The notes under the pieces: model-generated | What the model was told of the DNA's origin: nothing | The model's input: the letters and a program-made list of their open reading frames with translations, nothing else | The model's database searches: none | Shown: one piece after another, positions 42,127 to 51,036 of the stretch | Layout of the letters: every line of letters starts with the position of its first letter | Position numbering within the stretch: the first letter of the stretch is position 1 | Made by a program: the position numbers and the translations under genes | Assembly (NCBI GenBank): GCA_947382875.1 | Contig: CANDBG010000009.1 | Location: forward strand, 1-60,544 | Origin: an uncultured Oscillibacter sp. | Lineage (GTDB): Bacteria > Bacillota > Clostridia > Oscillospirales > Oscillospiraceae | Length of the DNA stretch: 60,544 nucleotides | Direction: 5' to 3'

Positions 42127-44505
42127 ATGGACAATCAAAGGCCAAGAGGCCGGGAACGGCGCGTCACCGGACCTGGCAAAAGCGTACAGAAACACGGCAG
42201 CGGTCTGGGAAGCGGACCCGTCGGCGGCGGACAGGAAGGACGCAAAGATTCCGGTGGCGGAGGCGGCAAGCGTTCCGGCGGCGGGGGCGGCGGCCTGAAA
42301 CTGATCATTCTTCTGGCTGTGATGCTTCTGGGCGGCGGAGGCGGTCTGGGAGCGCTTCTGGGCGGTTCCTCCTCCGGAAGCCCCGGCTCACCTGGCCAGA
42401 ATATTCAGCAAAGCGCGCCAAGCGGCAATGTGGATTGGACAAGTCTTCTGGGCAGCATTGGCGGCGGAAGCGTTTCCGGCGGCTGGACGGAACCCGCCAA
42501 CACCGGAAAACTGGATACCAGCGTGAACCCGTCGGCGCGGAGCAAGCGGACGAAAATCATCGGCGATGGCCGGGATGTTGCCACCATTATGGTCTATATG
42601 TGCGGTACGGACCTGGAATCCCGCAACGGTATGGGCACAGCCGATCTGCAGGAAATGCTGGGGGCCGACCTGGGCCGGAACGTCAATTTGGTTGTGTACA
42701 CCGGCGGCTGTTCCGGCTGGCGGAACAATCAGGTCAGCAGCAGCACAAACCAGATTTGGCAGATCAAAAGCGGAAAGCTTTCCTGTCTGGAGCGGGACCT
42801 GGGCAATGTTTCCATGACCGACCCGAACACCCTCGCAGGCTATATTCAATACTGCGCCAAGCGTTTCCCTGCGAACCGCTATGAACTTATTTTCTGGGAC
42901 CACGGCGGCGGGGCCATCAGCGGCTACGGCTATGACGAAAAATTCCCCTCCAGCGGCTCGATGGGTCTGGCGGGGATTGACCGCGCCTTGCAGAAAGCGG
43001 GCGTAACGTTTGACTTCATCGGCTTTGACGCCTGCCTCATGGCGACGGCGGAAAACGCGCTCATGCTCACGCCGTACGCCGATTATCTGATAGCCTCCGA
43101 GGAGACGGAACCCGGCGTAGGCTGGTACTACACAAACTGGCTGACCGAATTCGGAAAAAATCCGTCCATGCCGACGATTCAGCTGGGACAGAAAATCGCC
43201 GACGATTTTGTCGACGTCTGTGCGCAAAAATGCCCTGGGCAGCTGACAACGCTGTCTGTGGTGGATCTGGCGGAGTTGGAGGCAGCCCTTCCGGTCCGTC
43301 TGACAGATTTTTCCAAAAACGTCAGCAGCCTGATTTCCTCAAAGCAGTATCAGGCGGTTTCCAACGCTCGGAGCGGTTCCCGGGAATTTGCGCGTTCCAG
43401 CCGGATTGACCATGTGGATTTGGTGCATCTGTCTCAAAATCTGGACAGTGCCGAAAGCCGCGCCCTGGCGGACGTCCTCCTGAGCGCGGTGAAATACAAC
43501 CGTACGTCGTCCAACATGACCAACGCCTACGGCCTTTCCATATATTTCCCCTACCAGAATGTCGCCAAGGTGGATCAGGCGGTAAGCTCCTATCAGCAGA
43601 TTGGCATGGACGAGGCATATGTGCGCTGCATTCAGCAGTTTGCCAGTCTGGAAGCCAGCGGACAGGCTGTATCCGGCGGCACAGCGTCGCCGCTCCCGGC
43701 GCTGCTGGGGACCCTGGGCGGCGGCAGCGGCAGTGCGGATATGATCGGGCAGCTTCTGGAAGGGTTTCTGGGCGGCGGCTACGGCAGCATTTCCGGCCTG
43801 ACCGGTTCCAACACCGGCTTTTTGAGCGGCAAGGCCCTTGACACCGAGGAAACGGTCGAGTACCTCACGGCGAACCGCTTTGCGCCGGAGGCCCTTGTCT
43901 GGACCAGCGGCGCGGACGGTACGCCGGTTCTGCGCATGAGCGAAGACCAGTGGAAGCTGGTGCAGACCCTGGATTTGAACCTCTTTTACGACGACGGCGA
44001 GGGCTTCATTGACCTGGGTTTGGACAACGTGTTTGATTTCGACGAATCCGGCGGGCTTCTGGGCGTCAGCGACAACGCATGGCTTGCCATTAACGGCCAG
44101 CCGGTGGCGTACTATCACACCGCCACGGTGGACGATGGTGAGAGCTACACGATCACGGGCCGAGTGCCGGTGCTGCACAACGGTCGACGCGCCGAGCTGC
44201 TCCTGACGTTCGACAACGAAAACCCCTATGGCTATGTGTCCGGTGTACGGGCGGTGTACACGGAGGGCGAAACGGAGACCGTTGCCAAGAGCGGCGCCGG
44301 TCTGGAAACCGGGGATACTCTGGAATTTCTCTGCGATTATTACAGCTACGACGGCACATACCAGGACAGCTACCGTCTGGGCGAACCGCTGACGGTCGAT
44401 GCGCCCCTGGAGGTCAGCGACGTACCCTTGGAGGGGAGCACGCAGGCGGCGTACCGTTTCACGGACATATACAACCAGTCCTATTGGACGCCTCCGGTTC
44501 CCTGA
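42127..44505 (+). CDS. Membrane-anchored clostripain-family (C11) cysteine peptidase
   Basis: This 792-residue protein has a basic, Gly-rich N-terminus (1-55), one membrane helix at about 57-78, a Gly/Ser linker, then a C11 peptidase domain from about 150. The catalytic dyad is H259 in FWDHGGG and C303 in GFDACLMAT. After the catalytic part, an AATVDDGESYTITG-like C-terminal beta domain follows. C11 enzymes cut after Arg or Lys and activate themselves by cleavage. No classical signal peptide precedes the helix, so it is anchored as a type II protein facing out. GGAGG lies 11 nt upstream of the ATG. Confidence 0.9.
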   Translation: MDNQRPRGRERRVTGPGKSVQKHGSGLGSGPVGGGQEGRKDSGGGGGKRSGGGGGGLKLIILLAVMLLGGGGGLGALLGGSSSGSPGSPGQNIQQSAPSGNVDWTSLLGSIGGGSVSGGWTEPANTGKLDTSVNPSARSKRTKIIGDGRDVATIMVYMCGTDLESRNGMGTADLQEMLGADLGRNVNLVVYTGGCSGWRNNQVSSSTNQIWQIKSGKLSCLERDLGNVSMTDPNTLAGYIQYCAKRFPANRYELIFWDHGGGAISGYGYDEKFPSSGSMGLAGIDRALQKAGVTFDFIGFDACLMATAENALMLTPYADYLIASEETEPGVGWYYTNWLTEFGKNPSMPTIQLGQKIADDFVDVCAQKCPGQLTTLSVVDLAELEAALPVRLTDFSKNVSSLISSKQYQAVSNARSGSREFARSSRIDHVDLVHLSQNLDSAESRALADVLLSAVKYNRTSSNMTNAYGLSIYFPYQNVAKVDQAVSSYQQIGMDEAYVRCIQQFASLEASGQAVSGGTASPLPALLGTLGGGSGSADMIGQLLEGFLGGGYGSISGLTGSNTGFLSGKALDTEETVEYLTANRFAPEALVWTSGADGTPVLRMSEDQWKLVQTLDLNLFYDDGEGFIDLGLDNVFDFDESGGLLGVSDNAWLAINGQPVAYYHTATVDDGESYTITGRVPVLHNGRRAELLLTFDNENPYGYVSGVRAVYTEGETETVAKSGAGLETGDTLEFLCDYYSYDGTYQDSYRLGEPLTVDAPLEVSDVPLEGSTQAAYRFTDIYNQSYWTPPVP

Positions 44506-44589
44506 ACGGAATTTTTATACGAAAAGCGCTTTTCTTAACGGCTTTTTTATGGTACAGTAGAGAAAACGAACCGAAAGGGGAGACTCTAC

Positions 44590-45015
44590 ATGTCAATGCT
44601 TCACCACTTGGAGGAAATTTTTTACATTTTTGTACAATATGGCATCTTGCTTCTGGAATGCGCGGGCGCGGCGGTGCTGCTGACGACGGCCGTCAAATGC
44701 ATCATCGGATGGATAAAAAAAGCGCCGCATGTCCGGCTGAATCTGGCGGAGGGAATCTCCCTGGCGCTGGCGTTTAAGATGGGCGGCGAGGTGCTGCGGA
44801 CAGTGATTGTCCGGGAATGGGAAGAACTGGTGATTCTGGGGGCAATCATGCTGCTGCGGGCAGCCATGACCCTTATCATTCACTGGGAAATCAAGGAAGA
44901 AAAGGAGCATATCAGCGAAGCCGCTGCGGAGGCGCGTCTGGAAGCGCTGAAAAGGGGGCTGTCTATTGAGGAGGAGCCGGAAGACGAAACGGACAAGCCC
45001 GGACTTCTTCCCTGA
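44590..45015 (+). CDS. DUF1622 family membrane protein
   Basis: This 141-residue protein has three hydrophobic helices (about 12-38, 50-68 and 77-99) and an acidic cytoplasmic C-terminal tail. The LECAGAAVLLTTAVK and FKMGGEVLRTVIVREWEELVILGAIMLLR stretches match the DUF1622 pattern. Its function is unknown. GAAAGGGGAG is positioned 8 nt before the ATG. A short inverted repeat and T-run (44520-44549) separate it from the peptidase gene. Confidence 0.85.
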   Translation: MSMLHHLEEIFYIFVQYGILLLECAGAAVLLTTAVKCIIGWIKKAPHVRLNLAEGISLALAFKMGGEVLRTVIVREWEELVILGAIMLLRAAMTLIIHWEIKEEKEHISEAAAEARLEALKRGLSIEEEPEDETDKPGLLP

Positions 45016-45051
45016 GCAGAGGAGCGGTTTACAGAAAAAAGACCGGCTTAG

Positions 45052-45348
45052 CAATCGACGCCTGTTTTTCAGATACAAAAAATCAAGTGGATTCTGGACC
45101 ACGCAGAGGGTGTGCGGGAGCGTACCGAAGCCGGTAAGCTCCTGATTGGCACGGGGAAAACCAGCCTGATCTGGAAGCCGGCCAAAGAGGAGGCTGTACG
45201 GAACTGGCCCATTGACCGCGGTTTTCGTCCGGCCATTTCCGCGGAGGAACGTACGAACCGTATAAAAGGCTGGAACCAGGCGCTGCAATGCGCCTGCGGC
45301 TGGGCCGGGACTCGGCAGAAAAACCGGAGGATTTCCCGTTTTGGGTGA
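45052..45348 (+). pseudogene. glpK: Glycerol kinase remnant with internal deletion
   Basis: The frame reads from just after a TAG at 45049 and has no proper start. Its first half, including the stretch [20 protein letters not shown] and a following GTxxTxLIWK, matches the segment around residues 130-170 of glycerol kinase. It then jumps to [19 protein letters not shown] and KGWNQAL, which match the final residues of the enzyme. Both the N-terminal 130 residues and about 300 residues in the middle are missing, so no kinase can be made. This fits a decayed gene with an in-frame internal deletion. No glpF or glpD is near. Confidence 0.75.
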
Positions 45349-45360
45349 TCCTCCGGTTTT
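45320..45360. terminator. Bidirectional terminator between the glpK remnant and oppA
   Basis: Perfect 13-nt arms AAAACCGGAGGAT (45320-45332) and ATCCTCCGGTTTT (45348-45360) form a stem with a 15-nt loop. Confidence 0.8.
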
Positions 45361-45379
45361 GTGCGGTATGCCGTTTGAA

Positions 45380-46999
45380 TCAGGTGGTTCGCGTAAAGAC
45401 GCCGGAAAAGGTGAACCAACCCCGCGGGTCCCGGATGGCGCCGGTCAGGTTGTCCCGCATGACCCAGGTCGTGCCGGTGTTGTAGAGCGGCGCAAGGGTG
45501 TAGTCCATCAAAAGCAGTTCCTCAGCGTCGTGAAGACAGCCCATACGGGCCGCGCCGTCCCCGGCGCTGGCAATGACGCTCATCAGGGTGTCGTAAGCGG
45601 TGCTTTCGTAACGGGCAATGTTCCCGGCGCTTTCGCTGATCCAATTGGAGAGATAACACTCCGCGTCGTTGGCGGAGGCTGTCAGACGCAGTCCGGCCAG
45701 GGTGTATTCGCCATTTTGCAGGGCGGCCGTCAGGGCTTGCTCAGACAGGGCCTTCGGCGTCACCTGCATATTCAGAACATCCCGCCATTGCTGACAGAGC
45801 GCTTCTGCCACAGCGTCGTTTTCGTCGCTTTTTACATAAAGATATTCCAACTCGCCAAGGTCCTCGCCGTTGTTGTAGCCGGCTTCCTGAATCAGCGCCT
45901 TTGCCTGGGAGCAGGCGGCTGCGTATTCGTCGGGATCGTTGTCCAGCAGCGGCCCGCCGGTGGTACGGAAATCGCCCTCGCCGCTCTCCGGCACGCCGGA
46001 GGGAATCAAGCCCTCCGCAGGTTTGGCAAAGGTTCCCACGATCTCAACGAGCGCGTTCCGGTCGACGGTCAGGAACAACGCCTGCCGCAGCCGGACATCC
46101 GAAAAAGGTTCCGCGGCGCAGTTGAAAACCACCGCATTGGTCTCCAGCGCCGGGAGCCAGATGCCGTCGTCTTCCGCCGCAGGCCATACGGCGTCTGCCG
46201 TCTTGGACTCATATAACGCCTGCGCCTCCTCCGGGGTGTCGGCGAAATGGAACGTGATTGACTGGGGGCCGGTGACATCGGCATAATAACGGGTATTCGG
46301 TTCCAGGCGCAGCGTGTCGCCGGATTCCGCCGCCAGATAGGGACCGTTGGTCACAAGAGCCGACGGGGAATCCCACCAGGAGCCGCCCGCGGAAGACGCA
46401 GGTTTTTCGACCGCATCCTGCCGCAGCGGCATAGCGGCGGGAGCGGTACAGACTTCCTTGAGGAACCAGTCGTGCCGTCCATTCAGGACGACGGTCAGGG
46501 TGCTGTCGTTTTTTGCGCTGACTTGCAGAAGACTCATGTCACCGGCTTCCCGGGCCTCGGAAAACCCGCTGACGCAAGACAAAAGCTCTGCATGCGGGGA
46601 TTTGCTGGCGGGGTCGGCCAGACGCTGCCAGGCGTACACAAAATCCGATGCCTTGACGGCCTGGCCGTCGGACCAGCGGGCGCTTCGGAGGCGGAAGGTA
46701 TAAGTAACGGCGACGCCGCCCTCAACGGTTTCCTCCTCCATATCCACGCTTTTCGCCATTGCGTACGTCACGGAAGTTTGTCCGGAGGCGTCCGCCGTTA
46801 CACGCATAAGGTTCTCATAGAGGTGGTTCAAAATGGTTTGATCTCCGGGGGTTGTGGCGTAAATCGGGTCCAGGGATTCGGGTTCCCCGCCGACGCACAC
46901 GGAGAGCGAAAGGCCGTCACTGGCTTTGGTGCAGCCAGTCAGGAGCAGGAGCGCCAAAAGAAGAAAGAGCGTCAGGAGACGCCGGAAAGAACGATTCAT
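45380..46999 (-). CDS. Peptide ABC transporter substrate-binding lipoprotein (OppA family)
   Basis: This 539-residue lipoprotein has a signal peptide ending in LLTGC (C about 23) and the SBP_bac_5 fold of oligopeptide-binding proteins. Visible family features are EPESLDPIYATTPGD, a WSDGQAVKASDFVYAWQRL segment and a C-terminal LYNTGTTWVMRDNL. The ATG at 46999 follows GGAGGC. It is a single-gene unit: no oppBCDF genes are adjacent, so it must use permeases encoded elsewhere or act alone, for example as a receptor. Confidence 0.92.
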   Translation of the reverse strand: MNRSFRRLLTLFLLLALLLLTGCTKASDGLSLSVCVGGEPESLDPIYATTPGDQTILNHLYENLMRVTADASGQTSVTYAMAKSVDMEEETVEGGVAVTYTFRLRSARWSDGQAVKASDFVYAWQRLADPASKSPHAELLSCVSGFSEAREAGDMSLLQVSAKNDSTLTVVLNGRHDWFLKEVCTAPAAMPLRQDAVEKPASSAGGSWWDSPSALVTNGPYLAAESGDTLRLEPNTRYYADVTGPQSITFHFADTPEEAQALYESKTADAVWPAAEDDGIWLPALETNAVVFNCAAEPFSDVRLRQALFLTVDRNALVEIVGTFAKPAEGLIPSGVPESGEGDFRTTGGPLLDNDPDEYAAACSQAKALIQEAGYNNGEDLGELEYLYVKSDENDAVAEALCQQWRDVLNMQVTPKALSEQALTAALQNGEYTLAGLRLTASANDAECYLSNWISESAGNIARYESTAYDTLMSVIASAGDGAARMGCLHDAEELLLMDYTLAPLYNTGTTWVMRDNLTGAIRDPRGWFTFSGVFTRTT

Positions 47000-47030
47000 G
47001 AAAGCCTCCAAAGAAAATCGGGATTGTCAC

Positions 47031-47059
47031 ATTATAAAGAATTTTGCCCGTCTTGTAAA
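47031..47059 (-). promoter_or_regulatory. Promoter of the oppA-like gene
   Basis: On the minus strand TTTACA (47054-47059) and TATAAT (47031-47036) are 17 nt apart. A GC-rich hairpin of 9-bp arms (about 47045-47073) covers the -35 region and may be the end of the DUF4230 transcript. Confidence 0.7.
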
Positions 47060-47148
47060 GGCAGACGGGCAAAAAAGTAACAAAAATGACAAAAATTCAA
47101 AAATCGTTCAAATTCCGGCAATTCTTTCGCAAAAATCCTGGCGAATTT

Positions 47149-47760
47149 TTATGTAACCGTCAGGCTTGCGTCCTCCGGGAGAACGGACTGCAGCAAAAGC
47201 TGAACCTGTTCCGACGCTTTTTTCTGCGCTTCGCTCAGGAGCCCCTGAGCAATGGCTTTTTCTTCCATAATGACCTTCTGATCGGCCTGGAAGGAGGTGA
47301 AGTCCTCCACGCGGAAGGGATTGAAGATACTGGTTTTTTCGTCGAAAACCTCCACGCTGTCCTCGGAAATCTCATGGGAGAGAATTTCGGCTTCCGGCAG
47401 CTTGACGCGCACCGCGGAACCGGAAACATCCAAATCGACTTTCGACAGATCGATTCCAGCCTTGATGATGCCGTCGTAAGTCAGGATGAAACGTTTTGTC
47501 GTAAACGGGATGCCGATCCCGGCGATTTGTCCGCTGTTTTCGTACTGGGCCATGTTGGTGTAATAATAGGCAACGGATGAAAGTTCGCTGAGCTCCGACA
47601 GGCGGCTTTGCAGAACCACTGCGGAAATTTCGGGTTCCGCCGGGTGATCAGCCATGTAACGCCCGCCGAAAAAGCAGCACACGCCTACCAGCACACAAAG
47701 GAGAATTCCGCACAGCAAATATTTGATGGTTTTGAACGGATGGAGCTTTTCTTCCTGCAT
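47149..47760 (-). CDS. DUF4230 domain membrane protein
   Basis: This 203-residue protein has a cytoplasmic N-terminus, one membrane helix (about 13-35) and an extracellular domain with the DUF4230 pattern: LSELSSVAYYYTNMAQYE, then FILTYDGIIKAGIDLSKV and the SEDSVEVFDEKTSIFNPF motif, ending in a long amphipathic helix. The family's function is unknown. It has its own promoter and a GGAGG ribosome binding site. Confidence 0.88.
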   Translation of the reverse strand: MQEEKLHPFKTIKYLLCGILLCVLVGVCCFFGGRYMADHPAEPEISAVVLQSRLSELSELSSVAYYYTNMAQYENSGQIAGIGIPFTTKRFILTYDGIIKAGIDLSKVDLDVSGSAVRVKLPEAEILSHEISEDSVEVFDEKTSIFNPFRVEDFTSFQADQKVIMEEKAIAQGLLSEAQKKASEQVQLLLQSVLPEDASLTVT

Positions 47761-47786
47761 TACGATACCTCCTTGTTTTTTTGTGT

Positions 47787-47815
47787 ATCATATCACATTC
47801 CGCGGGGAAGGTCAA
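47787..47815 (-). promoter_or_regulatory. Promoter of the DUF4230 gene
   Basis: On the minus strand TTGACC (47810-47815) and TATGAT (47787-47792) are 17 nt apart, 27 nt before the ATG at 47760. Confidence 0.7.
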
Positions 47816-47892
47816 ATTCCAAAAAACGGCGGGAGAAAGCGGCCGGTAAGCGTCAGACGCATTTCATAAACGCTCCATTCCCCAAATGCGCC

Positions 47893-47921
47893 TGGATTTT
47901 ATTTCCCGGTTCTGTTATAAT
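47893..47921 (+). promoter_or_regulatory. Candidate promoter of the dehydrogenase pair
   Basis: A perfect TATAAT (47916-47921) lies 44 nt before the ATG at 47965; the -35 at 17-nt spacing, TGGATT, is weak. Confidence 0.45.
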
Positions 47922-47964
47922 ATTTATATCGTTGTGTTTTCAAAAGAGAGGGAGGAAGTCAACC

Positions 47965-49086
47965 ATGAACAGTCTTTGTCTGCCCGCGTGGAGCATCGGC
48001 CCGGACTGCTACAAAAAAATTTACGACATTGTACGTCCATACGGCACAAGGATTGCCCTCATTGGCGGCAAAGTCTCCATGTCGAAGGCGCTGCCGAAGC
48101 TGAAAGCGGCGCTGGACGGTACGGACCTGGAATTGTCCGGGCCGGTCTGGTACGGCGGGGAAGCCTCCTATGAAAACGCCGCTGTGCTGGAAGCCCTGCC
48201 GGAAGTCAGGGAAGCGGACATGATTTTTGCGGTAGGCGGCGGCCGTGCGACCGACACCGCCAAATGTGCCGCCGGACATCTGAACAAGCCGGTATTTACG
48301 TTCCCGACCCTGGCGTCGAACTGCGCCAGCTGCACAACGCTTTGCGTCATGTACCACCCCGACGGAACCATGAAGGATTTGTATTATCCGAAACGCTGTC
48401 CTGTTCACACCTTCATAGACAGTTCCATCATTGCGGATTCCCCCGCGGAATATCTCTGGGCTGGAATCGGCGATTCCCTGGCGAAGGAGTTCGAGACGGA
48501 AATGGCGGCGCGGAACGATCTTGCCAGTTTTCAAATTCAGCATGCGCCTTTGTTGGGCACGGCCATTGCGCGTTGTTGTACGCCTGTGTTTCTGCACTTC
48601 GGCGTGAAAGCGATGGAGCAGATTCGGAACCATGAGGACGGCTATGAGCTTCAGCAGGTAACGCTGGGCATTGTGATTACGGCTGGATTGGTGTCCAACC
48701 TGACGGTCGAGACGACCAAAGAGGATTATTTCTATAACGATTCCCTGGCCCACTGCTTCTATTATGGCTGTACCGTCTGCCCCGGCGCACACAAGCACCT
48801 CCACGGCGAAGTGGTTTCCCTGGGCATACTGGTGCTGCTGACCCTGGACGGCCAGATGGAACGCCGGAATCAGCTGTTTCCGTTTTACGACGCCCTGGGA
48901 CTGCCCCTGACGATGGAATCGATTGAGCTGCAAGCGTCCGACCTGCCGGCGCTGATTGATAAATGTGTCACGATGAAGAACTGGAACTATGTGCCTGCGG
49001 CCATCACGCGGGAACAGTTTGAGCGGGCGATACTGGATACTGACAAAGCGGCCCGGGAGTGGCTTGCGGCGAACAAAAAAGGATAA
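47965..49086 (+). CDS. Iron-containing / glycerol dehydrogenase-family alcohol dehydrogenase
   Basis: This 373-residue group III dehydrogenase has an N-terminal Rossmann half with the NAD loop VGGGRATDTAK near residue 95, and a C-terminal helical metal-binding half. Likely metal ligands are the Asp in GIGDSLAKEFE and the His pair in DSLAHCFYYG and AHKHLHGEVVSLG. The closest family shape is glycerol dehydrogenase, but the substrate is not clear. The ATG at 47965 has AGAGGGAGG 8-10 nt upstream; the frame extends far upstream without coding character. It is followed 12 nt later by an SDR, so the two may process one sugar alcohol. Confidence 0.88.
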   Translation: MNSLCLPAWSIGPDCYKKIYDIVRPYGTRIALIGGKVSMSKALPKLKAALDGTDLELSGPVWYGGEASYENAAVLEALPEVREADMIFAVGGGRATDTAKCAAGHLNKPVFTFPTLASNCASCTTLCVMYHPDGTMKDLYYPKRCPVHTFIDSSIIADSPAEYLWAGIGDSLAKEFETEMAARNDLASFQIQHAPLLGTAIARCCTPVFLHFGVKAMEQIRNHEDGYELQQVTLGIVITAGLVSNLTVETTKEDYFYNDSLAHCFYYGCTVCPGAHKHLHGEVVSLGILVLLTLDGQMERRNQLFPFYDALGLPLTMESIELQASDLPALIDKCVTMKNWNYVPAAITREQFERAILDTDKAAREWLAANKKG

Positions 49087-49098
49087 GGAGTGGAAAGC

Positions 49099-49878
49099 AT
49101 GAAAGGACTGCAAGGGAAAATTACCATCGTCACCGGAGGCACCCGCGGCATTGGCAAGGGGATTGCCAAGCGGTTTCTGGAAGAAGGGTCCACGGTCATC
49201 ATCATCGGCGGAAAAAACAAGGACGACGCCAATCAGGCGGTTGCGGAATTAAGTCCCATCGGCCCGGTAGAGGCGATGATGGTGGATCTGAGCAATGCGG
49301 AGGCCATCGAAAAGATGGTGGACGACGTGGCGGCGAAGTATGGCCGGATTGACATACTGGTAAATAACGCCGGAATCCAGATTCGTCAATGGGCGACCGA
49401 GTTTCAGGTTGAGGATTTCGACAAGGTCATCAACGTCAATATGCGGGCATATTATCTGGCGTCCCGCTGCGCGGCGCGGTATATGCAGAAGCAGGGAGGC
49501 GGCAGCATTGTCTGCATTTCGTCCGGAAACTCGCAGTGCTTCACGAGCCAGCGTTCCGCGTACAACATCTCCAAGGCGGCGGTAAACGGCTTGGTTGCCA
49601 CGCTGGGCGTGGAATGGGCGCGTTTCCATATCCGCATCAACGCAGTAGCGCCCGGCTATATCATGACGGATATGATTCAAAAGGGCATTGACGAGGGCAT
49701 TATTGACATAGAGAACATTATGAAGGTCATACCAATGAAGCGTCTGCTTCTGCCGGAGGAAATCGCCAGCAGCGTAGCGTTTTTGGCGTCGGACGAAGCC
49801 AGCGGCATCACTGGTCAGACGCTGTTCACCGACGGCGGATGGAGCAAGGCGGGTCTGCCTGAAAACAAAGACCTGTGA
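49099..49878 (+). CDS. Short-chain dehydrogenase/reductase (SDR)
   Basis: This 259-residue classical SDR has the cofactor loop TGGTRGIGKG at about 14-23, the NNAGI motif, catalytic Ser in VCISSGNSQ and the YNISKAA active site. The ending SGITGQTLFTDGGWS is typical of sugar-acid and polyol reductases such as gluconate 5-dehydrogenase. The ATG at 49099 has AAGGAGTGG upstream. Coupled with the iron-type dehydrogenase gene upstream, it suggests a pathway that oxidises and reduces a sugar or polyol; a transporter is not adjacent. Confidence 0.9.
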   Translation: MKGLQGKITIVTGGTRGIGKGIAKRFLEEGSTVIIIGGKNKDDANQAVAELSPIGPVEAMMVDLSNAEAIEKMVDDVAAKYGRIDILVNNAGIQIRQWATEFQVEDFDKVINVNMRAYYLASRCAARYMQKQGGGSIVCISSGNSQCFTSQRSAYNISKAAVNGLVATLGVEWARFHIRINAVAPGYIMTDMIQKGIDEGIIDIENIMKVIPMKRLLLPEEIASSVAFLASDEASGITGQTLFTDGGWSKAGLPENKDL

Positions 49879-49884
49879 GAAAAA

Positions 49885-49918
49885 GCGCGGCGTATGGACA
49901 GAGTTCCATACGCCGCGC
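49885..49918 (+). terminator. Terminator hairpin after the SDR gene
   Basis: A perfect 13-bp stem with an 8-nt loop; the minus-strand side is followed by CTTTTTCTC, so it may also serve the DUF6485 gene, which converges on it. Confidence 0.7.
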
Positions 49919-49925
49919 GGTGCAT

Positions 49926-50135
49926 TTACATATCCTTTTTTTTCGGAAGAAGGCCGCGGTCCCGGGCAAGAGCCTCGATGCTGCGGTCATAGGTTGCTTC
50001 GGCCTCCGGTGAGAAGAAACAGGCGGGAATTCCTTCGTTATGTTCCCGATGGTGGGCGACGCAGGCGCAGCATTTGCCATGACGGGGACAGTCGTAGGTG
50101 CAGGGACAGGGCCGGGTATTGCCGCAGGCGTTCAT
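49926..50135 (-). CDS. DUF6485 family Cys-rich small protein
   Basis: This 69-residue protein has seven Cys in its first 40 residues in the pattern CxxTRPCPCTYDCPRHGKCCAC, with a downstream HHREH and IPACFF. The C-terminal half is a helix, starting PEAEATYDRS. This matches the DUF6485 family of small proteins in anaerobic bacteria, which probably bind zinc or an iron-sulfur cluster; the function is unknown. A GGAGAAC sequence precedes the ATG. Confidence 0.85.
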   Translation of the reverse strand: MNACGNTRPCPCTYDCPRHGKCCACVAHHREHNEGIPACFFSPEAEATYDRSIEALARDRGLLPKKKDM

Positions 50136-50203
50136 AGTGCGTTCTCCTTATATCAAGAAATCAGTGAAAAAGCGTCGGCCTCCCGGTTTCGGAAAGTATC
50201 TTC

Positions 50204-50233
50204 AGGATAGCACATTCCGTCCCTGGAAGTCAA
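50204..50233 (-). promoter_or_regulatory. Promoter of the DUF6485 gene
   Basis: On the minus strand TTGACT (50228-50233) and TATCCT (50204-50209) are 18 nt apart. It overlaps the end of the thiT gene. Confidence 0.55.
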
Positions 50234-50928
50234 GGCATAACTTGGGAACTTTGTCGGATTTTGTCTTGTTTTACGGCGTTTTTCCGAATACGTTCCAGCG
50301 CCTGCTCCACAGCGGGAATTTTTATCAGGATAACGGTGATGACTGCCTCAGCCAGAAGGAAGCTGTAATTGTAAACGATGGGATAAACCGCCGTCAGGGA
50401 CTTGGGGAAGGTGTCGGGCATATAGTCCATCCAGTAGAGGTAGCCGCCCAAAGAGTGGAACGCGCCGCGGGCCAGCACCGCCAGGAGATAGCCGTAGAGG
50501 AGACCGTTTTTTCGGTTCCGGAACAAACCCGCAACGCCCAGCGCGGCAAAGGCCAGGACATAATCGCAGCAGACTTGAAACAGGGAGAGAAAATAGGGTT
50601 CCTGCAAAAATTGCAGGATGCCGTAAGCGAACCCCACCAGCGCGCCGGTGCGGACGCCGTACCAGTTGGCGACAAGGACAATGAACAGCATACTGACCAA
50701 GGTGACGGAACCGCCATAAGGCAGTTTGAAAACCCGGATATACGAGGTGACGTAGGCCAGAGCCATGGCCATGGCGCAGTAGGCCAAACGGCGGGGGCTG
50801 CCGCCTTTTTGACCGCCGCGGTCGGCGAGGGCGAGGCCCGCCGCGACGCAGGCGGCCAACGCCACCGCACTAAAGACATAGCCTGCGGGGGTGAGTCCCC
50901 CTTCACTGTTTACGAATACTTGCAGCAT
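50230..50928 (-). CDS. thiT: Thiamine ECF transporter S component ThiT
   Basis: This 232-residue membrane protein has six to seven hydrophobic helices and the ThiT signature regions: KLPYGGSVTLVSMLFI, YGVRTGALVGFAYG and QVCCDYVLAFAALG, with the aromatic, thiamine-binding HSLGGYLYWMDYMP near residue 170. It binds thiamine and works with the shared EcfAA'T module, encoded elsewhere. The ATG at 50928 has AGGAGG 11 nt upstream. A TPP riboswitch with an intrinsic terminator precedes it, which confirms the ligand. Confidence 0.93.
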   Translation of the reverse strand: MLQVFVNSEGGLTPAGYVFSAVALAACVAAGLALADRGGQKGGSPRRLAYCAMAMALAYVTSYIRVFKLPYGGSVTLVSMLFIVLVANWYGVRTGALVGFAYGILQFLQEPYFLSLFQVCCDYVLAFAALGVAGLFRNRKNGLLYGYLLAVLARGAFHSLGGYLYWMDYMPDTFPKSLTAVYPIVYNYSFLLAEAVITVILIKIPAVEQALERIRKNAVKQDKIRQSSQVMP

Positions 50929-50974
50929 GGGAAAAAATCCTCCTTTTTTGACCGCGAGTTGGACCGCGCCAATC

Positions 50975-51002
50975 AAAAAAGCCCCTCCGATGCCGGAAGG
51001 GC
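50975..51002 (-). terminator. Attenuator terminator in the thiT leader
   Basis: On the minus strand an 8-bp GCCCTTCC/GGAGGGGC stem is followed by TTTTTT. It lies between the riboswitch and the thiT start, so thiamine pyrophosphate probably causes early termination. Confidence 0.8.
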
Positions 51003-51036
51003 GAGGCGCTCCGCAGTCAAAAGCGGAGGTCATGAC

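Noticed and set aside
47608..47964. N-terminal extension of the iron-type dehydrogenase
   Set aside because: The upstream bases include the DUF4230 gene on the other strand and the candidate promoter; the ATG at 47965 has a good ribosome binding site and begins a normal dehydrogenase N-terminus.
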